A stretch of DNA of 64,000 bases from Dendrolimus kikuchii (GCA_019925095.2 CM034389.1:28465728-28529727); one strand, 5' to 3'. Counted from the first letter of the stretch, positions 10,637-21,880 are shown. The notes: generated by a model from the sequence alone, not told the origin. Made by a program: numbers and translations.

Positions 10637-11115
10637 CGCGGGGGGCCTTTAGCTTGCTAGGAAGAGCAAAGGACTTTCTACCCCCGCACAACGAAGTGGG
10701 GTGTGTTCTCCCAGGGCACACTCCAGGCACTTTATTGCGCTGGATCGGCTGGGCGTAACTATGTTCTAAATCTCAGCCTTTCCAACACATTCAAAGCGCA
10801 GGGTCGTCAGGGAGGAGGGGGTTTTTAGTGGGTATTGGGGTTGCTCGCCCGTGCAGCAACGCTCGGAGTCTTCCACACTATTCTGTGTCGTCGATCGCGG
10901 ACGGAGCGCTGCCAAGAGCATACATCATTAAATTCATTCCCCATTCATGGCAACAGTCCAGCCGAGGTAAAACTCTTTAGGGAGCTCCCTCGAGCAAGTT
11001 GCCCCCCCGGGCTCGAGCGCCTTCGCTTCGCGAAGGCACTCGCCCCAAAGACCCCGGTAAAGTTGTAAGGTCTTCGGACCAACAACATAAAGTCAAGTCC
11101 AATAAAAAAAAAAAA
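10637..11115 (+). mobile_element. R1-like LINE 3' UTR with poly(A)
   Basis: Positions 10637-10925 match the 3' UTR of the R1-like copy at 18880-19168 (TACCGCGGGGGGCCTTTAGC to GCCAAGAGCATAC). The sequence then diverges and runs to an A tract at 11103-11115 that closes the element. No coding part remains. Confidence 0.65.
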
Positions 11116-11142
11116 CTTACCGTTACCTCATTACAAAAACAT

Positions 11143-11346
11143 GCGCTGTCGAGCGCGGACCGCTGCCTGCACTATCATTATGGCCTACTCGCTTTCGGAG
11201 TAGGCAGTAGTGCAGGCATACCTCACGGATCCCGGGCTCCGGTTGCGCTGTCGAGCGCGGACCTCTGCCTGCACTATCATTATGGCCTACTCGCTTTCGG
11301 AGTAGGCAGTAGTGCAGGCATACCTCACGGATCCCGGGCTCCGGTT
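11143..11346. repeat. two tandem 102 bp GC-rich units with nested hairpin
   Basis: Units 11143-11244 and 11245-11346 differ at one base seen. Each contains GCCTGCACTA...TAGTGCAGGC enclosing GCCTACTC...GAGTAGGC, so each can fold into a two-step stem-loop. An ORF crosses both units, but its length comes from the duplication, and there is no recognisable protein. Confidence 0.85.
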
Positions 11347-11500
11347 GCGTTCTGCAGTCCCGTAGCCCGGTTTCCGCTACCCTTTTGGGTCCCGGGTTCC
11401 AGGCTGCGTTCTGCACGCCTGTAACCCGGTTCCCTTTTCATGTCGAGTCCCGGGCTCCAGGCGGCGTTCTGCACGCCCGTAGCCCGGTCTCATTTACCAG
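11347..11500. repeat. degenerate ~57 bp GC-rich tandem units
   Basis: Three related stretches with GCGTTCTGCA, CCCGTAGCCCGG and GGGTCCCGGG/AGTCCCGGGCTCCAG follow the 102 bp units directly, suggesting one minisatellite-like block from 11143 to 11500. Confidence 0.6.
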
Positions 11501-11932
11501 GATCTAATAGGGGTCCTACTTTCAATAAAAGGCAAAACGCTATAATATTTATTTCCTAGCGAGTTAAGGCTTATTCTACATTTTATACATTTAATTCTTA
11601 TAATTTATTTATTTAATTTCAAATTAATAACGGTTAAAAATAAAACTATATCTGTCTCAGTCCGACCCGTCTCTTTCCTGCGTCTAACGGTCGCGTCTAC
11701 ATGATCTACGAGGCTTAGCAAATTATACCTATGTTCTTATCGCCTGTTTAGACGGGTCGGTGAGTTTCATACATTAGTGTTTGTCGTCGTCAACAGCAAT
11801 AAACAAAAGAGTATATATGCGTGTGTGTATCAAATACATGGTAGTGTGTGTAATGTTTTTTATTGATTTAATGTATTTTTTTGTATAATAAAAAAAAAAA
11901 TAGCATTCTGCACTCCTTCTCTATATAAACTA

Positions 11933-12144
11933 CTGGCTGTCCCGGCAGACGTCGTTCTGCCCTGAAGAAATAAAATTTATAACCCGATTGCAGCGCCACC
12001 TACCGGATCCAAATGTAAGCTATCCTATCTTTCAATACGGATCAAACTGCACACGGTGTGCAAATTTGATTAAAATCGGTCAAATAGTTTAGGAGTCCAT
12101 CGCGGACAAACAACGTGACACGTAAATTATATATATTAAAAAGA
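11933..12144 (-). mobile_element. Hel-C Helitron, mutated 3' end
   Basis: Duplicate of 8867-9078. The terminal CTAG is CTGG on the plus strand and the flanking T is changed to C, so the copy has mutated since duplication. Confidence 0.8.
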
Positions 12145-12524
12145 CAAGTGTGCGAAATTTCATACTCCTCCGTCCGCGCAATTTTCGTAAAAAGGGGTAC
12201 AAAGTTTTTGCTTCGCGTATTAATATACTAATACTTAGATAGACAGGACTATTAGTATGGGCAGTAGGTGGCAGCGTATTATCGTAGAAGGATTCAATCA
12301 AAGGACTTATGGTTGAATAGAAAGATGAACCAAAGGCATGTTATCTCGGGGGGTCGAGGGGTGGTGGGGAGAACCCCTCAATTCATTAGAAGATGGCAAT
12401 TAGCTCGTGAAGATCGCGATAAATTTATCACTTGAATACTGCTGCCACGGGGCGTTCATGCTTAATTAATTATTTTTAAAATTATATTAAACAAATAAGA
12501 TGATAAGCATCGCCCTTTCTATCA

Positions 12525-12772
12525 TCTATACTAATATTATAAAGCTGAAGAGTTTGTTTGTTTAAACGCGCTAATCTCAGGAACCGCTGGTCCGATTTGA
12601 AAAATTCTTTCAGTGTTGAATAGTACATTTATCGAGGAAGGCTATAAGCTATATTATATTTTCAAAAAAATTAGAGATCCTTACTAAAAGTCCAATAATG
12701 TAACCCAAAGTGTAAAAAAACTAGCCGAAAAAATCCTTACACGGCGTGCGCTGCGAAAACTATTGATTATAG
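12525..12772 (+). mobile_element. Hel-A Helitron, 5' third only
   Basis: Starts with A|TCTATACTAATATTATAAAG, followed by ~250 bp of Hel-A. It breaks off at GATTATAG, where Rep-F sequence begins. Confidence 0.85.
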
Positions 12773-12905
12773 ACAAGAACTCCGTTGAATGGCGTCTCTT
12801 GATAACCTACAGTTCAGCTGAGCTATACATAGGCTTAAGAAAATGAAGAAACTATATTGTAATTTAAGATCTGGCTTAAAGGCTTAGCTGCCAATCCATA
12901 AACTT
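12773..12905 (+). mobile_element. Rep-F 3' part
   Basis: ACAAGAACTCCGTTGAATGG to CCATAAACTTAAATAATAAA, matching 20112-20250. It joins the truncated Helitron without a gap. Confidence 0.7.
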
Positions 12906-13056
12906 AAATAATAAAATACAATAATAGGAGGTCTTATCGCCGCCGGCGATATCTTCCAGACCACCTTTACAATTATTAAAAATAATGGAAATAAAATACA
13001 TTTAACATAGGTTATAAAACAAAGAAAAAAAGAATTAAATGTCAAAAAAATAAAAA

Positions 13057-13420
13057 AATATAATATTGATACGCAAATATGCAACCCTCAGTGAGAGTTA
13101 TATGTTTGTGCCGTTTGCTGTCGAGACGCTTGGACCGTGGGGTCCTGAGGCCATGAGCCTCTACCAAAATTTATCGAAACGACTCACTGACTCTTCGGGT
13201 GATCAGAGGGCTGGTACTTACCTCGGCCAACGGATCAGTATGACGATCCAGCCTTCTGGGCACCTTACCCATAGAAGACGGTGATCTGGGCTCAGTATTC
13301 TACTTATAGTCTTGAGGGACTATGACTAGAATACAATACAAATAGGTTAAGTTTTCTTGCATTGTATTCGATTATATGTTATAAGGGCATAAGCGACATT
13401 TTGGTCGTTTAAGTTTATAT
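13057..13420 (+). mobile_element. LINE-K retroelement C-terminal fragment
   Basis: A frame from 13066 contains FVPFAVETLGPWGPEAMSLY, LSKRLTDSSGDQRAGTYL and GQRISMTIQ, a segment I know only from C-termini of retroelement polyproteins. A minus-strand relative lies at 21881-22310 and keeps the same ~120 bp 3' UTR (TTGCATTGTATTCGATTATA). The frame is lost after ISMTIQ. The clade is not assigned with confidence. Confidence 0.6.
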
Positions 13421-13812
13421 TGATACGCATGTGCTTATTGATTCCTAAATATTTCAATGCAATTTTCACTGATAGACAGCCGATTCTTAGACTTGAAATC
13501 TGCGCCCCATTTTATCCTGGGAATCTCGCGGGAATTTATTTGGGAATTATTTAAAATGGCCAGACTGAAAAAGAAGTTCGAATCTCAATGCGATTTTTTC
13601 ACTGTTCGATAGCAAATTTTATGTAATAAAATGTGTGATATTTTTTACCCAGGGTATCACGTGGAAATTTTCCCGGGAGCGGTTTATAGTAGTTCGGTTG
13701 TATCAAAATTAGCTTATCTGTCCTAGTTTTCACTAAAGCGATAGCTTACATTAACGTAGACGAAGTCGCAGATATGTACTAGTATTATATTTAAAAAATA
13801 TAATACTAAAGA
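13421..13812. other. unassigned 0.4 kb
   Basis: Nothing recognised; ends in an AT-rich stretch before the RTE-a copy. Confidence 0.5.
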
Positions 13813-14149
13813 GCAGTTGGTCTGAAAGAGAGTGTCGGGGTGAAGGTAAGGAAAGGAATGCTCCGGTGGTTCGGGCATGTGGAAAGAATGACTAAACAGA
13901 TATACAATGCAAAAGTGGATGGATGCAGAAGTCGTGGAAGGCCACGACACACCTTCCATGATCAAATTGATCGTGTACTAGCAGAAGGTGATGTCAGGAG
14001 CCTTAAGAACAGACGAGCTTGCATGACAAGAGTTATGAATGTCAAAGAGGCAAGTGAGGTGTGTAAGAATAAACCTAAATGGCACTCTGTTGTTCGTGCC
14101 TACCCCGCAAGGGAACTGGCGTGAAGTTATGTATGTATGTATGTATGTC
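13813..14149 (+). mobile_element. RTE-a LINE fragment
   Basis: Open frame 13840-14124 (94 codons), from MKVRKGMLRWFGHVERM to AYPARELA, with the (ATGT)n tail at 14127-14149. One substitution against the family is CHSV for CRSV (KPKWHSVV). Confidence 0.88.
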
Positions 14150-14632
14150 ATTTTCCCGTTGCTTAGTTATAAAATTAGAAGTTTAATCACGTGACCAATA
14201 AATAATTTTGTGGCTTGACTTATAATATCTCATATTGTCTTTTACTCTGCTACCCTAATCTATCACAAAAACACTCGCGGTGGTTTCGGCATACGAAACG
14301 TCCGGATTGACTTCTCGTACGTTAGCGCACTGCTGCTGCAATCGAAACTATAGAATGGCAGCGGTATTTATAAAACTACCCACATCAGTACAAAATGTGA
14401 GGAGGAGTAGGAGGAGTAAGGAGGAGCTCCGGCCGGGACAGTATTGTAGATTATTCTTGGTTTTATTTCCGTGCCTCGCCCCGGCATCGTACGAGACATG
14501 GCTAGCGCCCGCACGGTTTATTGTAAAGCATCTCTTAAAGGCCACTTACATGGAGGGAGTTTATTGCACGTTTTGGGGCGAGATGTCTACTATAACTATC
14601 TAAGACAATAATAGTATACAGATCGCATTCGC
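14150..14632. other. unassigned 0.5 kb
   Basis: Contains a purine-rich GGAGGAGTAGGAGGAGTAAG tract (14399-14427) and moderately GC-rich sequence with ORFs on both strands that show no known domain. No repeat partner in the window. Confidence 0.5.
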
Positions 14633-14893
14633 ATCCGTGCAGGAACGGAGAAAGAATACAATTTCAAACAAAAACCACCCACAGCCAGGTGGTAGGGCAT
14701 TTGCTCGACTGCCCAACCTTGACATAACAACCTTGACTTGTGTTCCGGCATTAGTGACCAGGTTCCAGTTTCCCTTAAGAGAGCAGCAGCGCATTTGTAA
14801 CAACTTTGGTGTTGCAAAGGTCCATAGACGATGGTAACCGCTTTCCATCAAGTGGGTCATCTGCCTGTCTGCTGATCTCCTGCAATAAAAAGA
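14633..14893 (+). mobile_element. Ret-A retroposon, internally deleted
   Basis: Carries both ends (CCGTGCAGGAACGGAG and CTCCTGCAATAAAAAG) but lacks ~50 bp after the first AATACAATTTC and a further block around GGATGGCTACC. Confidence 0.85.
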
Positions 14894-15477
14894 AAAACAT
14901 AAAAACTCGCCTACGAGTATGTCATACGATAATCGTAAGGTAATTATAGCTAAGAGTTTGTTTAAACTAGGACAAAAGTCGCATTGAGATATTTGTAAGA
15001 GAACTTAGGAAAGGAAAATTAAAAATCGGGATACGTGGTTAACCTTGATTTATAATCCTTTAAAAGTTACACGTAATGGAGTGAATACAGATAGATAGGT
15101 GCATTTTAAACGACGTTCACTTAATACAAATAATGAACGCCTGCACAAACATTATGGCAACATTGTTGGTCCGTGTACCTTTGCCAAAAATATCCGGCTT
15201 CATAACAATATTTGCCTACGATTTCTCGACTTGTCTAAACTAGAACTCGTATGACAATTTGTCAAGTTCATGTGAGTACCGTTACAAATCAGTTTGAATC
15301 GATTTGTATGCGAGGCTTGCCATTCGAGCTTGGTGTGCTTTTTGTAGTAAATATGAAAGATGTGATTTAGTAACACGCAACATATTTTTAAATGTCTCTT
15401 CATGTTCTAATTGCAGTTGAAGACAACGTATTTGAGGCTCTTAAAGTGTTTCTTCTTTCTGTCCACTTTATAATTCA
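14894..15477. other. unassigned 0.6 kb
   Basis: No coding or repeat signal recognised. Confidence 0.5.
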
Positions 15478-15731
15478 CTAGCTTCTGCCCGCGACTTCTT
15501 CCACGTGGAATAGTTAAAAAAAAGTAAGTTAAAAAAAACCCGGATTTTGAAACATTCTTCATTGGTGCTCCGCTCCTATTGGTCTTAGCGTGATGATATA
15601 TAGCCTATAGCCTTCCTCGATAAATGGGCTATCAAACACTGAAAGAATTTTTCAAATCAGACCAGTAGTTCCTGAGATTAGCGCGTTTAAACTAACAAAC
15701 AAACTCTTCAGCTTTATATATTAGTATAAGA
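15478..15731 (-). mobile_element. Hel-A Helitron, short form
   Basis: A 254 bp version keeping only the two ends: minus-strand start TCTTATACTAATATATAAAG and end GGGCAGAAGCTAG. The interior ~500 bp of Hel-A is missing. The base before TC is T rather than A. Confidence 0.8.
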
Positions 15732-15950
15732 AAAGCTTTTTTCGCTGTCGCTTCATTAATTCTTGTTTTAAAGAGCAGAGATGATTAAAACACCCTCGCG
15801 CACTACACTCAGCTGACCGGCGACTTGCTAAACTTGAAATACGATTCTTGCTTTCAAATTTTGTTTACACAAATACGTCAATATTCAATGAGTAGGCGAT
15901 TATCGTCCTTCCACGTACAATATCGTATGTCTAGTTGACATGATCATATT

Positions 15951-16100
15951 TACGGGTTGTCTGGAAGAGATCGCTTCTTAGCAATAAGACCGCCCATTGT
16001 GCACATTTAGAATATTTTTACACTATAAGTTCTGTGTTTTCTGTAATGGTGTACAATAACGTGTTATCTATCTATCTATTTATTTTCTTGCTTTCGACAA
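15951..16100 (+). mobile_element. LINE-G 3' UTR
   Basis: GGGTTGTCTGGAAGAGATCG, GACCGCCCATTGTGCAC and GTGTACAATAACGTGTTATC, ending in (TATC)n. This is the same tail as 24209-24345 and is typical of lepidopteran Jockey-type LINEs. Confidence 0.7.
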
Positions 16101-16433
16101 TCGTATCTTCAAGGCAAGAAACTCTCTCCGTGTAAACGGCCCTTAAGGCACATAACTATACTTGAAATAATACATGGTTTACTATTTACTATGGAAATTT
16201 GAAAAACTAATAATGAAAATAATTTTGTATTTTGTGGCAGCTATTTTTATGGTAATTTTTACACACACTATTTGAGATACAGGAAACAAAATAACAAAAT
16301 ACAGATTACGTATTTATCTACAGACTATTAAGGTTTTTTTCTTCTAAATAATACACGTCGCAAAACGATTCGACGCAAGAACTGTAACTAACTGTCTAGA
16401 TTTGGTCCGAGGCCTTTTGAAAAACATAATTGT
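16101..16433. other. unassigned 0.33 kb
   Basis: AT-rich; nothing recognised. Confidence 0.5.
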
Positions 16434-16832
16434 GGTGCCTACGCTCACGTATGGAAGCGAGAGTTGGATATGGAAGAGAGCATGAAAGTAGAGTAAACGC
16501 GGTCAAGATGCGAGCACTGCGCAAAATCTGCGGAGTGACGCTCGCGGACCGCGTTCGTAATACCGAAGTAAGAAAGAGAGTTGAAAGAATGACTAAACAA
16601 TGCAAAAGTGGATGGATGCAGAAGTCGTGGAAGGCCACGACACACCTTCAATGATCAAATTGATCGTGTACTAGCAGAAGGTGATGTCAGGAGCCTTAAG
16701 AACAGACAAGCGTGCATGACAAGAGCTATGAATGTCAAAGAAGCGAGTGAGGTGTGTAAGAATAAGCCTGAATGGCGCTCTGTTGCTCGTGCCTACCCCG
16801 CAAGGGAACTGGCGTGAAGTTATGTATGTATG
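16434..16832 (+). mobile_element. RTE-a LINE fragment, disrupted
   Basis: Covers the LTYGSESW to AYPARELA region, but with a frame change after ESW and a ~75 bp deletion between VRKRVE and RMTKQ, leaving two overlapping partial frames (16430-16654 and 16608-16817). TAATTG is present on both flanks. Confidence 0.85.
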
Positions 16833-17208
16833 TAATTGTAAACTCACTCATTGATATCTTGATTAGGTACACTTCTTTACAGTGAAATAATCATAACAAA
16901 AGCAACTGTATGATTATCGTGTTTCAAACTGTGTTTAAAAGAACTTCTAAACCGTTTGGACTACCTTACCTTCTGGTTTTATTAAAAAAAAATAAACTCA
17001 AAATTGGACAATGGTGCAAAATGAAATTGACTCCTTGTCAGTTAACATTATTTGTATTGCTTGCTAGCAACTGATACATTGATATGCTTAAATTAAATAT
17101 ATATGTTGATGCTCTCATACTAAATGTACAGTGTCTTACAGGCAAACATAACTTGCTTAATAGAAGGAAATATACTAAAAAAAATCAGGGTAAAACGCTA
17201 GACTATCT
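16833..17208. other. unassigned 0.38 kb
   Basis: AT-rich; nothing recognised. Confidence 0.5.
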
Positions 17209-17520
17209 ATCCGTGCAGGAACGGAGAAAGAATACAATTTCCTGCGTTGGGGCGGCCTGTCGTAAGAGGCGACTACACAACCCACAGCCAGGTGGTAGGG
17301 CATTTGCCCGACTGGATGGCTACCACCCCTGCTCTAAAGTATGTCGCCATAACAACCTTGAGTTGTGTTCCGGCATTAGTGACCAGGTTCCAGTCTCCCT
17401 TAAGAGAGCAGCAGCGCATTTGTAGCAACTTTGGTGTTGCAAATGTCCATAGGCGATGGTAACCGCTTTCCATCAAGTGGGCCGTCTGCCTGTCTGCTGA
17501 TCTCCTGCAATAAAAAAAAG
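17209..17520 (+). mobile_element. Ret-A retroposon, full length
   Basis: About 310 bp from TATCCGTGCAGGAACGGAG to CTCCTGCAATAAAAAAAAG, one of the least disrupted sense-strand copies. Confidence 0.88.
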
Positions 17521-17747
17521 ACTTAACTTTTATTAATTAATAGTGAGTGTACTTTTTAAATTATTATAAGGAGTCATGATGTATGTCTATACTGTTCATA
17601 TTATTATATAACCTGCATATACGAGGAATAGGCGAGTTAAAACCAAGAGGTATATAGGGACTAATAGGGGTACAAAGGGATTGATTGATATGGTTACGCG
17701 GAATCCTAGAGGGGGCAGCAAAATTTAAAAGCTCTAAGGGCCTGGCC

Positions 17748-18284
17748 ACAGTTTCTGGCGGTGCGTTGGGAAGCGCGGCGGGCGGCGTGAGTTGCGGTGG
17801 TATGCCACAGCTAGACTAGTTGCGACCGCGGCGGCGTCAACGGTGCACGTATTTAGAGAACGGCTAAAATGCCCCTATCAAAAGTGGCACGATATTGCTT
17901 TGAAACAAGTGCGTTCTTAGCTGAAGATATCATTCAGTCAACAATAGGAGCGCACTCAATTAACCAGAGAAGCCTATATGCCTATATTTATGATGTGGAT
18001 GCTTTGACATCCATATTGCTGGTCTACTCAGTATTTCACTAATGAATTGTTCCATAGTCATTATTTGTTATCTCTACGCGCGATAAAAACAAAGTTATTT
18101 GTTTCGGTCGCGCGATGCCTCAATGCGTCCACCGATGTCGCCGCGCGCGCCGCTTTGAGCTGTGGCCGCCTCGATATTGGCTAGTACATTTGTTTCACTC
18201 GCACATCGCGCAGCTCGTCGCCGGCGCGTGCCGCGCGCTTCTTGCCGCAGTGCGCGTTGCCGATAGCTGTGGCATACTTTATAG
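17748..18284. mobile_element. GC-rich inverted-repeat element
   Basis: GTATGCCACAGCTA at 17800-17813 is exactly inverted at 18264-18277, and both are followed inward by GC-rich sequence. A second, looser inverted pair (CCTGGCCACA at 17751 and TATGGCCAGG near 19362) brackets a wider span that includes the R1-like insertion. Probably a non-autonomous DNA transposon; family not identified. Confidence 0.45.
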
Positions 18285-19277
18285 GTCCTAGAGGCCTGAC
18301 CTTCTGTCAGGTCGAAATCGAGGCGATCAGGAAGCGGGAAACCGCCTCCATGATCGCCATCTGGTCTCAAGAGCTCGACATCCCTGCGGCCTATGGCGGC
18401 TACACGGTGGATGCAATCAGGCCACAGCTGACGGAATGGGTCAACCGCACCAGCGGCACCCTGACCTTCAGGACGACACAGATACTTACCGGACACGGAT
18501 GTTTCGATAAGTATCTGTGTCGCATTGGGGCTGCTTGCCTTCCCCGGACTGCCGCCAGTGCGGCGCGCCCGACACGGCGTTACACACGCTTGTCGAGTGC
18601 GCCGCATGGGCGCCGCAGCGTTTCGAACTTGAGACGCACGTAGGTCCAGTCGACTCGCTCTGCGACTTGGTCAAGGCCATGCTACAGAGCAGCGACAATT
18701 GGGGGGCTGCGGTTACTTTTTGCGAGACAGTAATGTCACTCAAGGAGGCCGCAGAACGAGACAGGGAGAGAAGTCCTGCAGCGCGTGCCAATGCGTCTTC
18801 TCGAGGTCGCCGGCCTTCAGCTGGCACCCGGAGAGGCAGGTACGCGCATTACTTCCCTCCCTGAGTTAGGTTCAGTTTACCGCGGGGGGCCTTTAGCTTG
18901 CTAGGAGAGCAAAGGACCTTCTACCCCCGCACAACGAAGTGGGGTGTGTTCTCCCAGGGCACACTCCAGGCACTTTATTGCGCTGGATAGACTCGGCGTA
19001 ACTATGTTCTAAATCTCAGCCTTTCCAACACAAACAAAAGCGCAGGGTCGACAGGGAGGAGGGGTTTTTTAGTGGGTATTGGGTTGCTCGCTCGTGTAGC
19101 AGCGCTCGGAGTCTTCCACACTATTCTGCGACGTCGATCGCGGACGGAGCACTGCCAAGAGCATACTATTGCTGCAGAGTTATCGCCCCCGACCGACGCG
19201 TGTCGTTACCCTAGCAACGACCCAGTTTGTGCGTAAATCGGTTAAGCATTTTCCCTCGCCTCAAAAAAAAAAAAAAA
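18285..19277 (+). pseudogene. R1-like LINE, C-terminal pol remnant and 3' UTR
   Basis: The frame from about 18285 reads LTFCQVEIEAIRKRE, VDAIRPQLTEWVNR and ILTGHGCFDKYLCRIG, the C-terminal region of R1-clade reverse transcriptases. A frameshift near 18520-18530 moves the reading to CRQCGAPDTALHTLVEC, a C-x2-C-x7-H-x4-C zinc knuckle, and the frame ends YFPP at 18864. A 3' UTR shared with 10637-10925 follows, closed by poly(A) at 19263-19277. The endonuclease and the YADD-bearing part are missing, so the copy is dead. It sits at the right edge of a GC-rich inverted-repeat element. R1 elements normally target rDNA, but none is seen here. Confidence 0.75.
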
Positions 19278-19489
19278 CTTTATAGGTTGTCTACCATTTG
19301 TTTTCGCCGCTCACCGCTTGCCGCGCCTCATGACGCGCCGCAATCCGCACCGCTCTTGGCTATGGCCAGGGGGTAAGAGTTGTGGCCAAGCTAGTTTATT
19401 TCTGACAATTTTGAACAGAACCATCAAATCCAGTAAATCTCTACGCGATGACATGGTTTCTTTCTTCTCCAAATGGTTTCTTTAAGAAG

Positions 19490-20008
19490 ATTAGCGCGTT
19501 CAATCAAACAATTCATTAGTATATTTGGCTACAATACTAATACTTACATTTTATCATAAATATCGCGATATCTTTTGAATGTAACGTCCGAATTGAGTAA
19601 TTCAAAAAGTTCTAGAAAGGTATTGAATTCGTCTTGAATATGGAGTAATTTATTTTGATAAGGATTAAAACACCAAGGTACAAAATAAAGAGTTTTGAAG
19701 CGACGGCATTTTAATTATTTAAAAAAAAACACACTTATTGTGAGATAACTACCATAGTTAGACATATTATGGTTACGCGATATTTTTTGTAGACAATTAT
19801 ATGTTCTGCAAAGTGGTAGTACATTGTTTTGTTCTATAATCAATAGTTTTCGCAGCGCACGCCGTGTAAGGATTTTTTCCGGTCATTTTTTTACACCTTG
19901 GGTTAGATTATTGGACTTTTAGTAAGGATCCCTAATTTTTTTGAAAATATAATATAGCCTTCCGCGATAAAAGTACTATTCAATACTGAAAGATTTTTTC
20001 TCTCATCT
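19490..20008 (-). mobile_element. Hel-A Helitron, both ends lost
   Basis: Hel-A interior on the minus strand, from the GATTAGCGCGTTCAATCAAA block to ATAGCCTTCCGCG. It is joined on the right to a Rep-F copy. Confidence 0.8.
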
Positions 20009-20250
20009 CTAAAATGAATAATAGTTGTAGGATATTGCCAGTCTGAGTTGTAATTATGTGTTTTGTGAGAAATGTGAACTGTAAAGTCATATGTGGCCTT
20101 TTGAGTTGTCACAAGAACTCCGTTGAATGCCGCTAGCTAATAACCTACAGTTCAGCTGTGCTAGAAATAGGTTTAAGAAAATGAAGTAACTACATTGAAT
20201 CTAAGATCTGGCTTAAAGTCCTAACTGCCAAGCCATAAAATCCAAAAAAA
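20009..20250 (+). mobile_element. Rep-F dispersed repeat
   Basis: Keeps both the AATAGTTGTAGGATATTG section and the ACAAGAACTCCGTTGAAT section, and ends GCCAAGCCATAAAATCC plus an A run. It is the reference for reading the deleted copies at 3620 and 12773. Confidence 0.7.
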
Positions 20251-20559
20251 AAATCTTTCTGTCTTTTTTTTCCAGCAGCAATTTTCAACAATTACTCTTG
20301 TTTTAGGACTGGGCAAAAGTTAGTTGGCGAAGTTGTGGCAAGGGCAGGCTGAGAGCCCAACCCTCCGTCTGATGTATAAACAATTGAACTTAAACATAAT
20401 GCTTCGCTCAAACTGTGGTCCGACTCAAATGGAAGAAAAACACAGATTTGTTATTTCGCTGATTCCTAGTGGCGGCTGGAACTTACTATTATCAAATATA
20501 TGCGGACTCTTAACAAAGTTAATACAACAAAATACAGTCAGGGCCTTACTTTATTTTTT
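20251..20559. other. unassigned 0.3 kb
   Basis: Contains a 79-codon plus-strand ORF (20324-20563) with no recognisable domain. Confidence 0.45.
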
Positions 20560-20805
20560 TTAAATTTTTTTATTGCAGGAGTTCTGCAGACAGGCAGACG
20601 GCCCACTTGATGGAAAGCGGTTACCATCGCCTATGGACATTTGCAACACCAAAGGTGCTACAAATGCGCTGCTGCTCTCTTAAGGGAGACTGGAACCTGG
20701 TCACTAATGCCGGAACACAACTCAAGGTTGTTATGGCGACATGCTTTAGACCAGGCATGGTAGCCATCCAGTCGGGCAAATTCCCTATCACCTGGCAACT
20801 TACTT
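20560..20805 (-). mobile_element. Ret-A retroposon, 5'-truncated
   Basis: The 3' end (poly-T on plus, then ATTGCAGGAGTTC) is intact. The copy stops inside CACCTGGC, so its sense 5' third is missing, as expected from incomplete reverse transcription. Confidence 0.87.
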
Positions 20806-21179
20806 ACTTATAATCGTTTGTTAAATTTAAAGAAACTGCTCAGCAACTGATTAGTGAAAATCTTACCAATAAACTCCTCTTTAGTCGAATATTTTGGGTA
20901 CAAGCTACGTTAATCATTCAAATTTCGTTTATCTGTGCTCCTCTTAGGTAAGCAACAGGTAATACACGTTTATAAGTGAAAAAACAGATATTCATTGATT
21001 AGGGTCTGATTCTGATCCTCTTACTTAAGAGATGCCTAATCGTTTCTTAACGAGATTATTGTAAGTAAGGCCGTCAATGTCTATGTCTTAATACGCTAGT
21101 TTACTTTCTTATTGTTACAATTTGGGCCACCTGCATACCTGTAGACAAAGCACATTTATTACCTGCCGGCGTTTGAGCT
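20806..21179. other. unassigned 0.37 kb
   Basis: No ORF or repeat partner recognised. Confidence 0.5.
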
Positions 21180-21500
21180 AATAACATTAAAACTATTTGT
21201 GACTGTCTTCTTTTGTTTACTTTGTGTTTAAAATTTATGGCAGTCATTAGACAGGTGTGTCGAACTGATTCTAAGAAATTCGATCTACGCCGGCGGGCAG
21301 CCATATCGGCATCGGCAGTCAAGCGATAACCACCAGCGAGACAAGACGTGTGTACATTCCATAATCTATATAGTGACGGACTTTTCGCGTGTTGTTAAAT
21401 CGCGCATTACGTTTGGACTGATTGTGTTCAGTTATATTTGTTTGTATAGTTCTAATAAATTCCAACGGTATCTTGATTCAAGTCCTGTAACTCACCCATT
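21180..21500 (+). mobile_element. LTR-a, degraded
   Basis: Matches LTR-a from CTTCTTTTGTTTACTTTGTG to GTCCTGTAACTC, including TCTAATAAATTCC with the AATAAA signal. Both TGTTAC/GTAACA ends are lost. Confidence 0.75.
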
Positions 21501-21880
21501 TAAACACAGAGCCATTTCTTTAAGGTCGAAATAAAAATCTAAAAAATACTTAAATATTTTATTTGAAAACAAACTTATTTTCATTGTTATGTATACATAT
21601 ACTTTTTATGTTTTACATACATATAGTTTAGTAATATAGTACATAATAATTAATTTAGTTTCGCCGTTTCTACTTAGATCAATATTATTGTATGTAAAAC
21701 TCCGTCTAATCTTATTTACAACTTCACTAATAAATTATATGAAATTTACAATAACGTGTTTGTTTTCAATTCGTATGTTACAATTACCTAGCATTATATT
21801 ATATTATTAATCTGTTAATCGATGCGTTTTATAAAACGCAAGAACAATTTATAAATTTCATCTATTCTATTGATAACATA
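21501..21880. other. unassigned AT-rich 0.38 kb
   Basis: Strongly AT-rich; nothing recognised. Confidence 0.5.

Larger units (their letters stand above)
11794..12772. repeat. segmental duplication, copy 2 (empty site)
   Basis: A 979 bp counterpart of 8272-9706 lacking MITE-2. It is cut on the right by a Rep-F fragment. Confidence 0.8.

Noticed and set aside
11143..11424. 141-codon ORF across the GC-rich tandem units
   Set aside because: The length comes from the 102 bp duplication (a multiple of three) and the translation shows no known domain.
17084..17462. Proteins with DGYHPWSKVCRHNNLELCSG-type sequence in many places
   Set aside because: These are frames through Ret-A. Every copy breaks them differently, and they appear in all orientations.
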